The translations under genes were made by a program, and so were the position numbers. Source: Ignavibacteriales bacterium (GTDB lineage: Bacteria > Bacteroidota > Ignavibacteria > Ignavibacteriales > Ignavibacteriaceae). From it: 64,000 bases of DNA. How positions within the stretch are numbered: the first letter of the stretch is position 1; each line of letters opens with the position of its first letter. The notes below the pieces were generated by a model that made no database searches, had not been told where the DNA came from, and saw only the letters and a list, made by a program, of their open reading frames with translations. Positions 44,748 to 55,080 of the stretch are shown here, piece by piece. Location: contig JADJIH010000007.1 of NCBI GenBank assembly GCA_016707115.1, positions 124,001 to 188,000 on the forward strand, given 5' to 3'.

Positions 44748-47700
44748 TTAATTATTAACAAAATCGAGATCATCATTAAACCTAACGCTCACTAACTTAG
44801 AAATTCCTTCTTCCTGCATTGTAACACCGTAAAGTGTGTTTGCAGCCTCCATCGTTCTCTTGTTATGAGTTACAACTATAAATTGTGTGTCTTTGCTAAA
44901 ATCATCCAATATTCTTGTGAAACGATCAATATTGGCATCATCAAGCGGGGCATCAATTTCATCAAGGATACAGAACGGACTTGGTTTAACAAGATAAATT
45001 GCAAACAACAAAGCAATAGCCGTTAAGGTTTTTTCTCCACCGGATAAAAGTTCGATTGATGTTGGTCGTTTGCCTTTCGGTTTTGCAATTATTTCAATCT
45101 TTGCTTCAAGTGGATCGGCGTTTTCTTCTATCTTTAAATCCGCTTCATCGCCAGGATTAAAAAGTGTTCTGAATATTCTTACAAAGTGACCACGGATTTT
45201 TTCAAAAGTTTCTGAAAATTGTGCTTGTGCTGTATTATTAATTTCTTCAATTGTTTTTACAACATCTTTTTCTGATTCAACAAGATCATCTCTCTGCTTA
45301 TGAAGAAAATCCAATCTTTCTCTTTCTTCTTCATATTCAGAATGTGCAACAAGATTTATTGGTCCCAGATTTTTAACTTTTGTCTTAAGGTCCAGAACTT
45401 CATCAGATCTTTGTTTGAAGTCGAATGACTGTAGATCTTCAAATTCTTTTTTCTCAAGTGTAAGCGAATAATTTTCCTTTATATGATCGATTAGGTTTGC
45501 ACTTTTAATATCAAGTTCTTTAATGGTTATTTCCATTTTATGAATAATATCGGATACAACTTCTCTTTCTTTACGTAAGGATCTTAAGTTAGTTTCTTTT
45601 TCGTTTACATCGTTTCTAAGACTTAAATGACGGGCTTCGATATCATCTAATTGAGTATTTAATATTTTTCTTGCATCTTCTAATTCATTAAAATTTTGCT
45701 CCTGCGTTACAAGCTGTTCATCTATTTGCTTGATCTCTAATTCAGCAGCTTCAATATCTTCTTTTCTTTTAGAGATAGAATTACTTATTGCAACAATTGA
45801 TTCTTCTGCACGCTTAATTGCATTTTCTGTATTGCGTTTCTCTCCGACTAATCTTTCTATTCTAACCTTTAATTCATTTCTTTCAGTAAGTATCTGATTA
45901 TAGTTTTTTTCAAATTCAGAAAATTCTTCATCAAGAGTTTGTTTTTTTCTTTCTTCTGAATCACGAAGCGCAATCTCTGTATTAAGCAAAGATTCAAGTT
46001 TATTTTTTTTGTTATCAAAAAGATTTGATTCAGCTGCATGCTCTTTTATTTCGTGCTGAATTTTTTCAATTTCATCATCTGCTTTTTGTTTTTCAAACTC
46101 AAACTGAGCAATTTGTTTATCAACATTTGCAAGATCATTTATGAGCAATCTGCCCTGTTCGGAAATAATTTTAAGATCTATTTCGGAAAGAAGATTATCG
46201 ATATTTGTAATTCGATTCTGAGTTTCTATAAGAGCTTTTTCATGATTTGGAAATTCAGTGCTAAGATTTTCCAGTAATTGTTTTCTGCCAAATAAAGAGT
46301 CATCTAAACGCGGAACAGAACCTGCTTCAATCACACCATCTCTTGAAACAAAATCACCATTTAAGGTTGCAAAGCTAAAACTTCCGAACTTGGAATATAG
46401 TTCGAATGCTTTATCAAGATCATCAACAATGCAAACATTTTTCAGAATTTTTCCAAAAAATGGTTTCCACTTCGCCTGGGTTTGAATACTGCTGCTTGCC
46501 CAGCTTACAAATCCATTTTCTTTTTCAAGTTTTTTTGCTTTTCGTTTTTCAATAAAATTTTGAATTTTATTCAAAAACCCTTTGCTGTTAAACTCTTCAA
46601 AATGAGGAAAATAAAACGAGGCTTTTCCAATATCATTTAGATTTAAGTATTCTATTCCTCGTTTAAGATCTTCTAAAGATTCAACAAGAACATTATTAAG
46701 GTTATTCTTTAATGCTGCTTCTACAGCAAATCTAAACTTTTCATCAGAATCGCCTATATGAGCAAGTATTGTACTTCCATTCTTTGCCCAGTCTTTATTA
46801 TCAAGAAGTGCTTTTGCGCCTTTAGATACTCCTTCAAGATTATCTATAAGATTTTGTATAAAAGTAATTTTATCTTTAATAGAATTAATAAGACTTCGCT
46901 GTTCAAGCTCTTTTTCTTTTAATTTATTTAATTCGAGTTCAAGTTTCTCTTTTTCACTTTGCTTCTTTAAGTATAAAGATTCTTGTTCAGCAATTTTTTT
47001 CTGGATTTCCTCTTTATCATTACCAAGCTCTTCAATAAATCCGACTGTCTTAGCAATGTTGTTTGTAAGAGACTGAATTTTTTCATTCAGTTTTTTAATG
47101 TTTACTTGCTTTGATTCAAGAATTGCAATTGTATTTCGTAATTCATTTTCTCTGCCAGTGATCTCTTTAAACTTTTCAAGTAAAATTTCTGATTGTTCTT
47201 TTAGAATATTTTTCTTCTGCTCTAAAAATTCCACCTGTGTATCAACATTATGATCAAGAGTTTTCTTCTCATGTTCTTTTTGTGCGATTTGATCTGCAAA
47301 ATTAGATAGTGATGAGGCTCCTTTTTCAGATACATTTTTAGCTTCATCAAACTGTGCACTTAATTCCTCAAGATCAGTTGTATATCTTTCTTTGTTGCGT
47401 GTAAGAGAATTTTTTCTTTCATTATTGAGTGATAAAGAATTCTGAACATTAAAAATCTTTTCAGTCTGAAGAGTAATTTCGTTTCTTTTGTCCTTTAGTT
47501 CATTTTCTATCTCAACAAGTTTTTCACGTGCTGCTTTAATTTCGTCTTCAAGCTTTGCAATATCAGATTCATACTGAATTTTTTTCTTAAAATTTTCTTC
47601 TTTGCTAAGCTTTGATTCATCAATCTTGAGTGTAAACAAAGCTAATTCCCGTTCCGATAGATCAATTTCTAACTCACGTAATTGGGATGTTAAAACATTA

Positions 47701-48344
47701 TACTTATCAGCCCGTTTAGCTTGTCTTTCAAGCGAAGCGACTTTTTTCTCAACTTCGGAAACAATATCGTTAACACGGGTAAGATCTGATTTAACCTCAT
47801 CAAGTTTTCTCAGCGCAAGTCTTCTTCTCATTTTATACTTATTAACGCCGGCGGCTTCTTCAAACATTGTACGGCGTTCTTCAGCTTTATTGCTAAGAAT
47901 TGTTTCAACCATTTTTAGTTCGATAACAGAATAAGCATTTGCACCAATTCCCGTATCCATAAAAAGATTAGTTATATCTTTTAAACGGCAAATGTTTTTG
48001 TTTAAGAGATATTCGCTTTCGCCAGAACGGAAAATTCTTCTTGTTATTGTAACATCTGTGTATTCTGTTGGAAGAATTCCTTTTGTGTTTTCAATAGTCA
48101 GCGATACTTCTGCCATACCCATTGGTTTGCGCTGTGCAGTTCCGTTAAAAATAACGTTTTCCATTTTATCACTTCTAAGTGTTGAACTTTTCTGTTCACC
48201 CAAACACCAGCGAAGTGCATCAACTACATTTGTTTTACCGCAGCCATTCGGACCAACGATAGATGTGATACCCTGATTAAAGTTAATCTGGGTTTTCTGC
48301 GCAAAAGATTTGAAGCCTAATATTTCTAACTTTGATAAATACAA
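44748..48344 (-). CDS. smc: chromosome segregation protein SMC
   Basis: A 1198-residue SMC ATPase. The N-terminal head has GPNGCGKTNVVDALRWCLGEQ (Walker A), followed by long coiled coils (about 170-500 and 670-1020). The flexible hinge lies near 510-660 (GSVPRLDDSLFG at the end). The C-terminal head has the signature ELLSGGEKTLTAIALLFA and Walker B FCILDEIDAPLDD. It condenses and segregates the chromosome with ScpA and ScpB. No scp genes are adjacent. Length and architecture are normal. Confidence 0.97.
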   Translation of the reverse strand: MYLSKLEILGFKSFAQKTQINFNQGITSIVGPNGCGKTNVVDALRWCLGEQKSSTLRSDKMENVIFNGTAQRKPMGMAEVSLTIENTKGILPTEYTDVTITRRIFRSGESEYLLNKNICRLKDITNLFMDTGIGANAYSVIELKMVETILSNKAEERRTMFEEAAGVNKYKMRRRLALRKLDEVKSDLTRVNDIVSEVEKKVASLERQAKRADKYNVLTSQLRELEIDLSERELALFTLKIDESKLSKEENFKKKIQYESDIAKLEDEIKAAREKLVEIENELKDKRNEITLQTEKIFNVQNSLSLNNERKNSLTRNKERYTTDLEELSAQFDEAKNVSEKGASSLSNFADQIAQKEHEKKTLDHNVDTQVEFLEQKKNILKEQSEILLEKFKEITGRENELRNTIAILESKQVNIKKLNEKIQSLTNNIAKTVGFIEELGNDKEEIQKKIAEQESLYLKKQSEKEKLELELNKLKEKELEQRSLINSIKDKITFIQNLIDNLEGVSKGAKALLDNKDWAKNGSTILAHIGDSDEKFRFAVEAALKNNLNNVLVESLEDLKRGIEYLNLNDIGKASFYFPHFEEFNSKGFLNKIQNFIEKRKAKKLEKENGFVSWASSSIQTQAKWKPFFGKILKNVCIVDDLDKAFELYSKFGSFSFATLNGDFVSRDGVIEAGSVPRLDDSLFGRKQLLENLSTEFPNHEKALIETQNRITNIDNLLSEIDLKIISEQGRLLINDLANVDKQIAQFEFEKQKADDEIEKIQHEIKEHAAESNLFDNKKNKLESLLNTEIALRDSEERKKQTLDEEFSEFEKNYNQILTERNELKVRIERLVGEKRNTENAIKRAEESIVAISNSISKRKEDIEAAELEIKQIDEQLVTQEQNFNELEDARKILNTQLDDIEARHLSLRNDVNEKETNLRSLRKEREVVSDIIHKMEITIKELDIKSANLIDHIKENYSLTLEKKEFEDLQSFDFKQRSDEVLDLKTKVKNLGPINLVAHSEYEEERERLDFLHKQRDDLVESEKDVVKTIEEINNTAQAQFSETFEKIRGHFVRIFRTLFNPGDEADLKIEENADPLEAKIEIIAKPKGKRPTSIELLSGGEKTLTAIALLFAIYLVKPSPFCILDEIDAPLDDANIDRFTRILDDFSKDTQFIVVTHNKRTMEAANTLYGVTMQEEGISKLVSVRFNDDLDFVNN

Positions 48345-48350
48345 ATTGTG

Positions 48351-50966
48351 CTATCCAAAAATGTTGAATTGTTTAAGAGCCAGTTTCAGATATTGAAATA
48401 CGGAGTTATTCACTTCATAATAAAGCAAGAAAATTATTTTCAATATCAAAATAGAAAGTAAACCATAGAAATATATTCCACCAGCATTAACATCAAAGAT
48501 TACCGAGATACCTTTTAGAAGTCTATATAGAAGCCAGATTACAAACGCAACAAGAAACAAATACATATAAATATTTCCAACGCCAGCATTTAATAGTCGG
48601 TATAGAACAATTCCAACCGGAATTAACAATACAACCGGAAGAAGCGCCCAGACTACTGTAAAGAAAACACTGGATAGATAAACTTTTGTTCTAACAAAGA
48701 ATGAAGAAGCTGTTATGATTATGGTTAGTAGAATCATTATTATAATTGCTAAAACAAAAAGCCAAATCAAAGCTTTTACAGGATTCCATGCCAGATAACT
48801 TATTCCGGAAATTAAACCTGGACTTCCAAACGCTAGAAGAATTTTTTCAACAAGTACATTGTTTTTAATGTAGTAAAAAAGATTTGCAAATATCAGAGAA
48901 CTGACTAACGCAACTATCAAAGCAAGAAAAAGCGAATGATATGCTGAGATTATTCTTTGATCCCGAACATCTGCAAAAAAGTTGTATGGACGAAGCAGTG
49001 CACGTGAGGCATCTTCTCTGAACTTTCTTCCTGAATTAACCAAAACACCCATCAACAATGCCAGAACTAATCCTGTAATAATAAATATCATCGGTGCATC
49101 GTCTTTATCGCTGCCGATAGGTATGGTAACTTTCTCAGTATTTCTCATTCTTGCTGAAAGAACTTTGTATGCAAGTCTATCCTGGCTTCTTTCTTCGCTA
49201 ACTAAACCGATATTATAAATGTTTTCATCTTTATAACCACTTATAATAGACGGAAAATCTCCGCGTAAATCATACATTGTGTTTGCAAAAAATCCTGAAA
49301 GATTGTTGCTCTCATAAAAGCTGAACATATCATCAAAAAACTTTGCTTGTGCTTCGTATGAAAACTTATTTACATAACCATCGGTTTGCCCAACGTTTAC
49401 AGTGTAAGTTGCTTCTCCGATAAATAATTTTCCTTTACCAGCGGCTTCAATAAAATTTGTAACTTCGCTTTGTTTATCAGCCGGGGTTTGATTTAAGAAT
49501 TCAATGCCATAAAAATCAAGATTATTTATTTGCTGATATTCAAAATCAAAAAAAGAAGCGTATGTTAAAATGCTTCTGCTCTTTTTTACTTGTGATGCAA
49601 GTTCACTTAATAGCGCACGATGAGAATCTGAACTAAACAGATAAGATGAGCCAAATCCAATTCCACCGACAGCAGAAAAATCCTGATAGGCTTTTAACAA
49701 ACTTGAAAGATAATTTTTACTGCGCACTACAAAATTCTGCGATCCCGCAAGCCCTTCCGGCAAATTTGCAATTGGCAACTCAATAAAAGCTAAGAGACCA
49801 ATCTGTTCACACAATCTTAAATAGTAGGGATTGGGAAGTGACTTTGAAAATCTAACTGAGTTAAACCCGGCTTGTTTTATTTTTTCTAAATCGCTTTCCA
49901 TTCTTTCAAAAGAAGTGAGACTTCCGTATTGATAGAATGATGGAGTATAAGTAACGCCGTAAAGATTAAACTCTTTTCCATTTAAATATAAATTGTCTTG
50001 TGATGATGCTAAACTAAAAAGTGCAACACTTTGATCATGCCTGTCAATCAATTGATCGCCGCGCCATAGTTCTAATCTTATAACATAGCTTGCAGGATTT
50101 TCAGGACTCCAGAGAGTTGGAGACACAATAGTGATACTGTTTTTTATTTCTATTTGCTTATTCTGTTTCAGTACAAAATTATTATCACTAAAACCTGCAC
50201 TTGATCCTGAACTTAAACTCGTCTTCCCATCAGGATAAAAAATTTGAGTTCTTAAAGTAAAATTTGATTGCGTGCCAAGTGTATCGTTTATCTTTTTAAA
50301 TTCTTTGTTATCAATAACAGATTTTAAAGAAATTTCAGCCTTGTTTGATTTTAGATCAACATCAGTTTTAAAAGTAAAATCTGAAATGCTAACGTTTGGT
50401 GTTAAATGTAAATAAACATCACGAATTACTCCGCCGAAATTCTGCGGAAATAAAAATCTTTGCTTAAGTGGAATCGTATTTTGTGAATCAAGTTCATACG
50501 AAAGTTTAACGGAAATAATATTGTCTTTATCTGATCGAAGAATATCTCGCGGTAGTGAAACTGTAAACGGAAATTCTCCACCCGGATGACGATAGATAAT
50601 TACTTTGTTAACGGAAATATCTGCTGAGTAGTTTAATCCAAAAAAGTTTAAGGATATTTTATGATTGTTTAGCTGAGCGTTGGTTAGCGGAAAACTTTTC
50701 TCAAAAATAAACTCGCCTTTTCCCTCAAAGATTGATGGAACGCGAACACTAACTTTTTCTTTTTTCTCATCATCAGAAGGATAGACTTTCCAGTTTCCGT
50801 TTAGAGAAATTACATCGCGAGTATCTGTAATATCAAAAAAAAGTTGATCAGATGTATTTATTTTATAATTAGGTAGATCTCTGAATATAACCTGCGAAAA
50901 AGTTACCTGAGAGAAAACTATTGCGGCTATAAATAGATTGTAAAGTAAACTTTTGTGGGAAATCAT
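48351..50966 (-). CDS. membrane-anchored GH2-like protein with altered active site
   Basis: An 871-residue protein with signal peptide (MISHKSLLYNLFIAAIVFSQVTFSQ). The domains are a GH2 sugar-binding beta-sandwich (about 30-190; LNGNWKVYP, NFGGVIRDVYLH), an immunoglobulin-like domain, and a TIM barrel from about 330 (FNLYGVTYTPSFYQYG, AGFNSVRFSKSLP). The C-terminus from about 620 has six or so helices resembling a Yip1-like region. A candidate nucleophile is in LFIGEATYT (about residue 515). Where GH2 enzymes have the NE acid/base, it reads GIGFGSSYLF (about residue 435), so catalysis may be lost or altered. It starts 180 bp from a T9SS gene and ends 6 bp from smc. A sensing or binding role is a guess. 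Confidence 0.78.
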   Translation of the reverse strand: MISHKSLLYNLFIAAIVFSQVTFSQVIFRDLPNYKINTSDQLFFDITDTRDVISLNGNWKVYPSDDEKKEKVSVRVPSIFEGKGEFIFEKSFPLTNAQLNNHKISLNFFGLNYSADISVNKVIIYRHPGGEFPFTVSLPRDILRSDKDNIISVKLSYELDSQNTIPLKQRFLFPQNFGGVIRDVYLHLTPNVSISDFTFKTDVDLKSNKAEISLKSVIDNKEFKKINDTLGTQSNFTLRTQIFYPDGKTSLSSGSSAGFSDNNFVLKQNKQIEIKNSITIVSPTLWSPENPASYVIRLELWRGDQLIDRHDQSVALFSLASSQDNLYLNGKEFNLYGVTYTPSFYQYGSLTSFERMESDLEKIKQAGFNSVRFSKSLPNPYYLRLCEQIGLLAFIELPIANLPEGLAGSQNFVVRSKNYLSSLLKAYQDFSAVGGIGFGSSYLFSSDSHRALLSELASQVKKSRSILTYASFFDFEYQQINNLDFYGIEFLNQTPADKQSEVTNFIEAAGKGKLFIGEATYTVNVGQTDGYVNKFSYEAQAKFFDDMFSFYESNNLSGFFANTMYDLRGDFPSIISGYKDENIYNIGLVSEERSQDRLAYKVLSARMRNTEKVTIPIGSDKDDAPMIFIITGLVLALLMGVLVNSGRKFREDASRALLRPYNFFADVRDQRIISAYHSLFLALIVALVSSLIFANLFYYIKNNVLVEKILLAFGSPGLISGISYLAWNPVKALIWLFVLAIIIMILLTIIITASSFFVRTKVYLSSVFFTVVWALLPVVLLIPVGIVLYRLLNAGVGNIYMYLFLVAFVIWLLYRLLKGISVIFDVNAGGIYFYGLLSILILKIIFLLYYEVNNSVFQYLKLALKQFNIFG

Positions 50967-51039
50967 TCTTTGCTACAAAACTCCTGGAAAAATAAGATAC
51001 AAATATAACCTCAAATCGAAGGGATTGCAATGAAATGAA

Positions 51040-51066
51040 AGCCCGATTTAAGTTAATAATCGGGCT
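51040..51066 (-). terminator. hairpin terminator after the split T9SS gene
   Basis: AGCCCGATT (51040-51048) and AATCGGGCT (51058-51066) form a 9-bp stem. Reading the minus strand, TTTC follows; on the plus strand TTTTG does. A second hairpin, TGGGCG (51107-51112) with CGCCCA (51123-51128), lies between it and the gene's stop. Together they end the T9SS transcript ahead of the GH2-like gene. Confidence 0.7.
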
Positions 51067-51145
51067 TTTGAAAAGAAAACTAAGAATTTCAGAATAGATT
51101 AACAAGTGGGCGAGATTATTCCCGCCCAATTAGAATTGATTGAAC

Positions 51146-52944
51146 TTACTTTGTCAACAACATCTTTTTAACATCAGTAAAACTACCAGCTTGTATTTTG
51201 TAAATATACATTCCACTTGGAAGTTGCGTAGCATTAAATTCTGCCTCATAAAATCCTGCAGGTTTGTTTTCGTTTACAAGTGTTGCAATCTCTTTTCCTA
51301 AAATGTCATACACTTTTAATGTTACTAATCCTTCTTCTTTTATTGAATAAGAAATCTTTGTATTTGGGTTAAATGGGTTTGGATAATTCTGATCCAAACT
51401 GAACTCATTTACAAATATGGAATTTTCAGCAAAGCGTTTTTCCAAGTATAGATTTGCACTTGTAACCGCAACATAGTTGGAATAACCAGATATGTGTTGA
51501 GTTAAATCAACAGCACTAACAACGTAAAAGTATACTGCACCTGCCTGACCACCTGGAGGTGGAACTGTTATTGTATTATCAATGTATGATTGTGTTGATG
51601 TTAAATTATTATGATTTACTGTAGCTATTGGTATCGTATAACCGCCGTTATAAGTAGAACGATAAACATAATATTTTTGAATGTCTGGTTCGGTATTATT
51701 ATTCCAAATAAGCTTTGGATGATAATCTGTTGTAGCTTGTGCTACTAAATTTTGTGGTGCTAGTGGCGCTGCATCGTATTTGGACCAATAGAGATATGAC
51801 GGATTATAACTCGGCCAGTATGCGTATAAATCATTTGAGTTTGAAGAAAAACAATATCCAGCGCCTATCCCAATATTTGAGATAAAATAGGGGCCATACA
51901 ACACATTGTTTTGTAAATAATAATGTTCATAAATTGTTGTCCACTCGGATCCCAATAAACATAAAATATTTACTCTTCCATTTGGAGTAAAAGTGGTTTT
52001 ACTAATCTTTGGGGGAATACAATATCCTGCGATACTAATATTTCTGTTTCCCAATTGCTACTATTTACTGCTCTTCTTTTGTAATACAAATAATGATACG
52101 GATTATATCCATCCGAGATTAATTGATGATTTATCAGATGCAAATAACCGCCTCCATAAGTAATTCGCTCAATATTAGAACAAGTAAATTCAACAGTTCC
52201 ACCAGGGTACGGAGGAGGAATTCTACTAATCTCGATTTCAATCCATTGGGGTATCTCCCAACTATTTGTTAAGAAATTATAGTCTCTTGTTTTTGCAGGA
52301 CCTGAAATCGTAATTGTTACTTCAGAAGTATTCATATTATATGCAACGTGAACTTTGTTCTCTGAAGTTGTGACTGAAGGTCTCCCACCAATATCATTTG
52401 CATCATAATCTGTGATTTGTTTATATCCTTCCCATTGAAGAAGGTTTCGATTGAATCTTTCATAATAAGTTTCAAAATTATCTCCAATTTTCACAGCCCA
52501 AACAACGTGTAAACCCCTATCATCAAAAACTGCATCAACTCCATTACAATTAGTGCTTGCAATAGTTCTTTCCTGAATCGAATTACTCCAATTTATTCCT
52601 GCATTTGTACTTTTAAGAATTTTTATTTTATTTGTTTTTTGATAAACAATGTAAACATCATTTTCATATCCCGTTATTGCAACGGTATAATTGTTTTCAC
52701 TGTATTCGCACCCATTATCTAAATTAAGATTTTCCCTAATTTTTTGTCCTGATGAGTTGATTAAATAATATTTTATAGTACCGTTGCTATTTACTGCAAT
52801 GTGATTTCCAGCAGAATTTGTATAAGATTCAATTCTATCATTTTCAGTAACATTTATATTACTTACAATACTTGGAGTATTCCAATTGACTTGACCAACT
52901 ATTGTAAATTGAATTGCAATTAATAAGAAAAATAATTTTTTCAT
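51146..52944 (-). pseudogene. T9SS-sorted secreted protein, frameshifted at a C5 run
   Basis: Two overlapping frames form one gene. The first (52944 to 51970) has a signal peptide (MKKLFFLLIAIQFTIVGQ), then a propeller-like sequence with NSSNWETEILVSQ near its end. The second (to 51146) continues with FTPNGRVNIL, a fibronectin-like domain (APLAPQNLVAQATTDYHPKL) and the T9SS type A domain (DQNYPNPFNPNTKISYSI to TDVKKMLLTK). The frame changes at a CCCCC run near 52010-52015. Six Cs would join them into about 599 residues. I read this as one gene with a 1-base deletion, real or from assembly. Cargo function unknown. Confidence 0.85.
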
Positions 52945-52958
52945 AAATATCCCAATTT

Positions 52959-54668
52959 TTACTTTAATAAAACTGCTTTTTTATTCTGGTTAAATAAACC
53001 AGCTTGCATGTTAATTATATAAACACCTGAGGTGACCTGATTTCCTTTATTATCAGTTCCATCCCAGGTAATTTGTGTCTCTCCGCTGTTGCGGGTTTCA
53101 TTTAATATAGTCTTAATCTCTTTCCCTAAAACATTAAAAACTTTAATGGTTACCTTTTCTTCTTTTGGTAGACTAAACTTTAAAGTCGTGCTTGGATTAA
53201 ATGGATTTGGAAATGCATGGCTCAAGCTGTAATCAACTATCATTTCTTTTGATTCCTCAATATCTACAGTACTGCTTTTCTTATATATTCTTGAAAAAAT
53301 TCTGAACATACCGTTATAATATGAATCCATACCGATTAGGATTTCAGGATAGCCATCATAATCAAAATCTTTAGCTGTTGCTGTATAGAATATACTTCCT
53401 TGATTAATCAAGTCATTTCTTTTTATATAGTAGAGTTTATAATCACTACCAACACTCTTAAAAACTAAAACGTTTTGATCAATACATAGCAGAACTTCAT
53501 CAGTCCCATCATTATCAACATCCACTAGAACCAAATTACCTGCAAAAAATGAGATTACTCCAATAATAGAAATTGTATAGACTACACGATAAGAATCATT
53601 AGAGTCAGACTCGTAGATATAAAACACTGTACTACCTACACCGTTTATATAAGCATCTCCTCCTATCCAAAGCTCTGGTTTGCCGTTCTCATCTAAATCA
53701 TTTGTAAATGTTGATAAAAAAGCGTGGGTGACCGGTAATGAATCAATACGCAATAAACTGTAGTTATTGCCTTGTTCATATTCGTATACAAATACTTCTC
53801 CATGCAAGCTGCCGACAGAAAAATTTTGTTTTCCATCAGAATCATAATCTCCAAAAGCAAATCCAAGCGCATATTGTGTGGGCGGTTCATTTTGATATAT
53901 CAAATTAAGCTTATTGTTAACTCGATCATATTTAGCGATTTGATTACAGTATCCGCATATTGCTGAATCTCCTGTCCCATCCATATAATAAATCATCTCA
54001 GGGTAATTATCTCCATCCATATCAGTAAAATTTAGTCTTGTCTCTTGTGTGTTTCTTGTAGGAAGATCATAAATTAATTTTTCTTTTAAAGGATAACCCC
54101 TACTTGTGTCAGATGAGAGGAAAAGCAAATACCAACCTGATGAATCTGAAAATATACCATTAGCAACCTCAAAAATTCCATCTTTTTCCAAATCCGTAAT
54201 ACCTCTCACCAATCCCAGACTATCTGGATAAACTAAAATTGAGTCAAAAGTACCATTTCTATTTATCTCATATAAGACATAATAGACATCTGTCCCTGGG
54301 TAATTATCATAAGCACCATAAATTTCTTTTCTATTGTCAAGGTTTACATCTTCAATCGTCAATGTTGTTGGAAGAACAGGCACTTCACTCCAATAAGTAA
54401 ATAATTCAGAATATTTTGCAGTGTCTATAGTTCTAAGATCAATGGTTAAATCAGCAACAAAATCAGAAGACATCTTATTTTCGTTACTAATATCTTTATC
54501 TATAGTATTATTATTAATCTTATTAGTAATCTTTGCAAAATTTTTATTAATAAATTCTACTTTATAATTCTTATTGCGTAGCATTTTATCCAATAATTCT
54601 ACTTTACTCTGAGTAAATAAAGTTGTTGAGCAAATCAAAACAATCAAGGACATTTTATTAAAACACAT
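52959..54668 (-). CDS. secreted FG-GAP/VCBS-type protein with T9SS sorting domain
   Basis: A 569-residue protein with a signal peptide (MSLIVLICSTTLFTQ). Several FG-GAP-type calcium loops appear: TDMDGDNYPEMIYY, GDYDSDGKQNFSVG, DLDENGKPELWIGG, VDVDNDGTDEVLLC and KDFDYDGYPEILIG. They suggest an extracellular beta-propeller adhesin or binding protein. The C-terminal T9SS domain has AFPNPFNPSTTLKFSLP and GVYIINMQAG. It lies 14 bp upstream of the split T9SS gene, so they form one transcript. The upstream 459-bp gap with palindromes may hold its control sites. Confidence 0.9.
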   Translation of the reverse strand: MCFNKMSLIVLICSTTLFTQSKVELLDKMLRNKNYKVEFINKNFAKITNKINNNTIDKDISNENKMSSDFVADLTIDLRTIDTAKYSELFTYWSEVPVLPTTLTIEDVNLDNRKEIYGAYDNYPGTDVYYVLYEINRNGTFDSILVYPDSLGLVRGITDLEKDGIFEVANGIFSDSSGWYLLFLSSDTSRGYPLKEKLIYDLPTRNTQETRLNFTDMDGDNYPEMIYYMDGTGDSAICGYCNQIAKYDRVNNKLNLIYQNEPPTQYALGFAFGDYDSDGKQNFSVGSLHGEVFVYEYEQGNNYSLLRIDSLPVTHAFLSTFTNDLDENGKPELWIGGDAYINGVGSTVFYIYESDSNDSYRVVYTISIIGVISFFAGNLVLVDVDNDGTDEVLLCIDQNVLVFKSVGSDYKLYYIKRNDLINQGSIFYTATAKDFDYDGYPEILIGMDSYYNGMFRIFSRIYKKSSTVDIEESKEMIVDYSLSHAFPNPFNPSTTLKFSLPKEEKVTIKVFNVLGKEIKTILNETRNSGETQITWDGTDNKGNQVTSGVYIINMQAGLFNQNKKAVLLK

Positions 54669-54780
54669 AGTTACCTCGTATAAAAAATAATTTGGGAAAG
54701 AGACTTACTTTTCTTTAAGCTATGTAAAACCAGTAGGATAATGTAGAATGTATAATTTAGAATGAAGAATGATAGGATAG

Positions 54781-54814
54781 TTCTGTATGAAAATTTTTGA
54801 AGTTTCATACAGAA
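54781..54814. promoter_or_regulatory. 12-bp-arm inverted repeat
   Basis: TTCTGTATGAAA (54781-54792) and TTTCATACAGAA (54803-54814) are perfect inverted arms around a 10-nt loop. No T-run follows on either strand, so it is unlikely to be a terminator. It lies about 115 bp upstream of the T9SS operon and could be an operator or an mRNA leader hairpin. Confidence 0.5.
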
Positions 54815-54981
54815 GAATAATACACGGGTATAAAAATATCAGTACCATTATTTACTCCCCGGTAAATAAATAAAAATGGGGGGGGGATAAACAATCGTGC
54901 CAGAATATTTTTAGTATTTATCTCAAGCATAATATTTTTCTAAAAACCTATTAGAATGTAAATAGGAAAAATCAAATTATT

Positions 54982-54999
54982 ATTAGTACATGTACTAAT
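54982..54999. promoter_or_regulatory. 18-bp perfect palindrome
   Basis: ATTAGTACATGTACTAAT is fully self-complementary, with no spacer. It lies between the tpiA terminator and the T9SS operon. This form fits a homodimer operator. No regulator gene is adjacent, so the binder is unknown. Confidence 0.5.
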
Positions 55000-55080
55000 G
55001 ATTTTTAATCAAAAACCGCTAAAACGTAAAAATTTTATTCTAGGAAGGAATAAATCGCGGAGGTAATAAGTAAAACCGAT

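Larger units (their letters stand above)
54669..55080. other. non-coding gap upstream of a T9SS cargo operon
   Basis: This is the longest gene-free stretch in the window. I see no open frame with support. It holds a 12-bp-arm hairpin at 54781-54814, a G9 run at 54878-54886, and an 18-bp perfect palindrome at 54982-54999. A perfect TGGCACG at 54902-54896 (minus) lacks a -12 GC partner, so it is not a sigma-54 promoter. The promoter for the T9SS operon (start 54668) should lie here. Confidence 0.7.

Noticed and set aside
54888..54902. TGGCACG on the minus strand upstream of a T9SS operon as a sigma-54 promoter.
   Set aside because: The -12 region reads TTTA, without GC; the match is one-sided.
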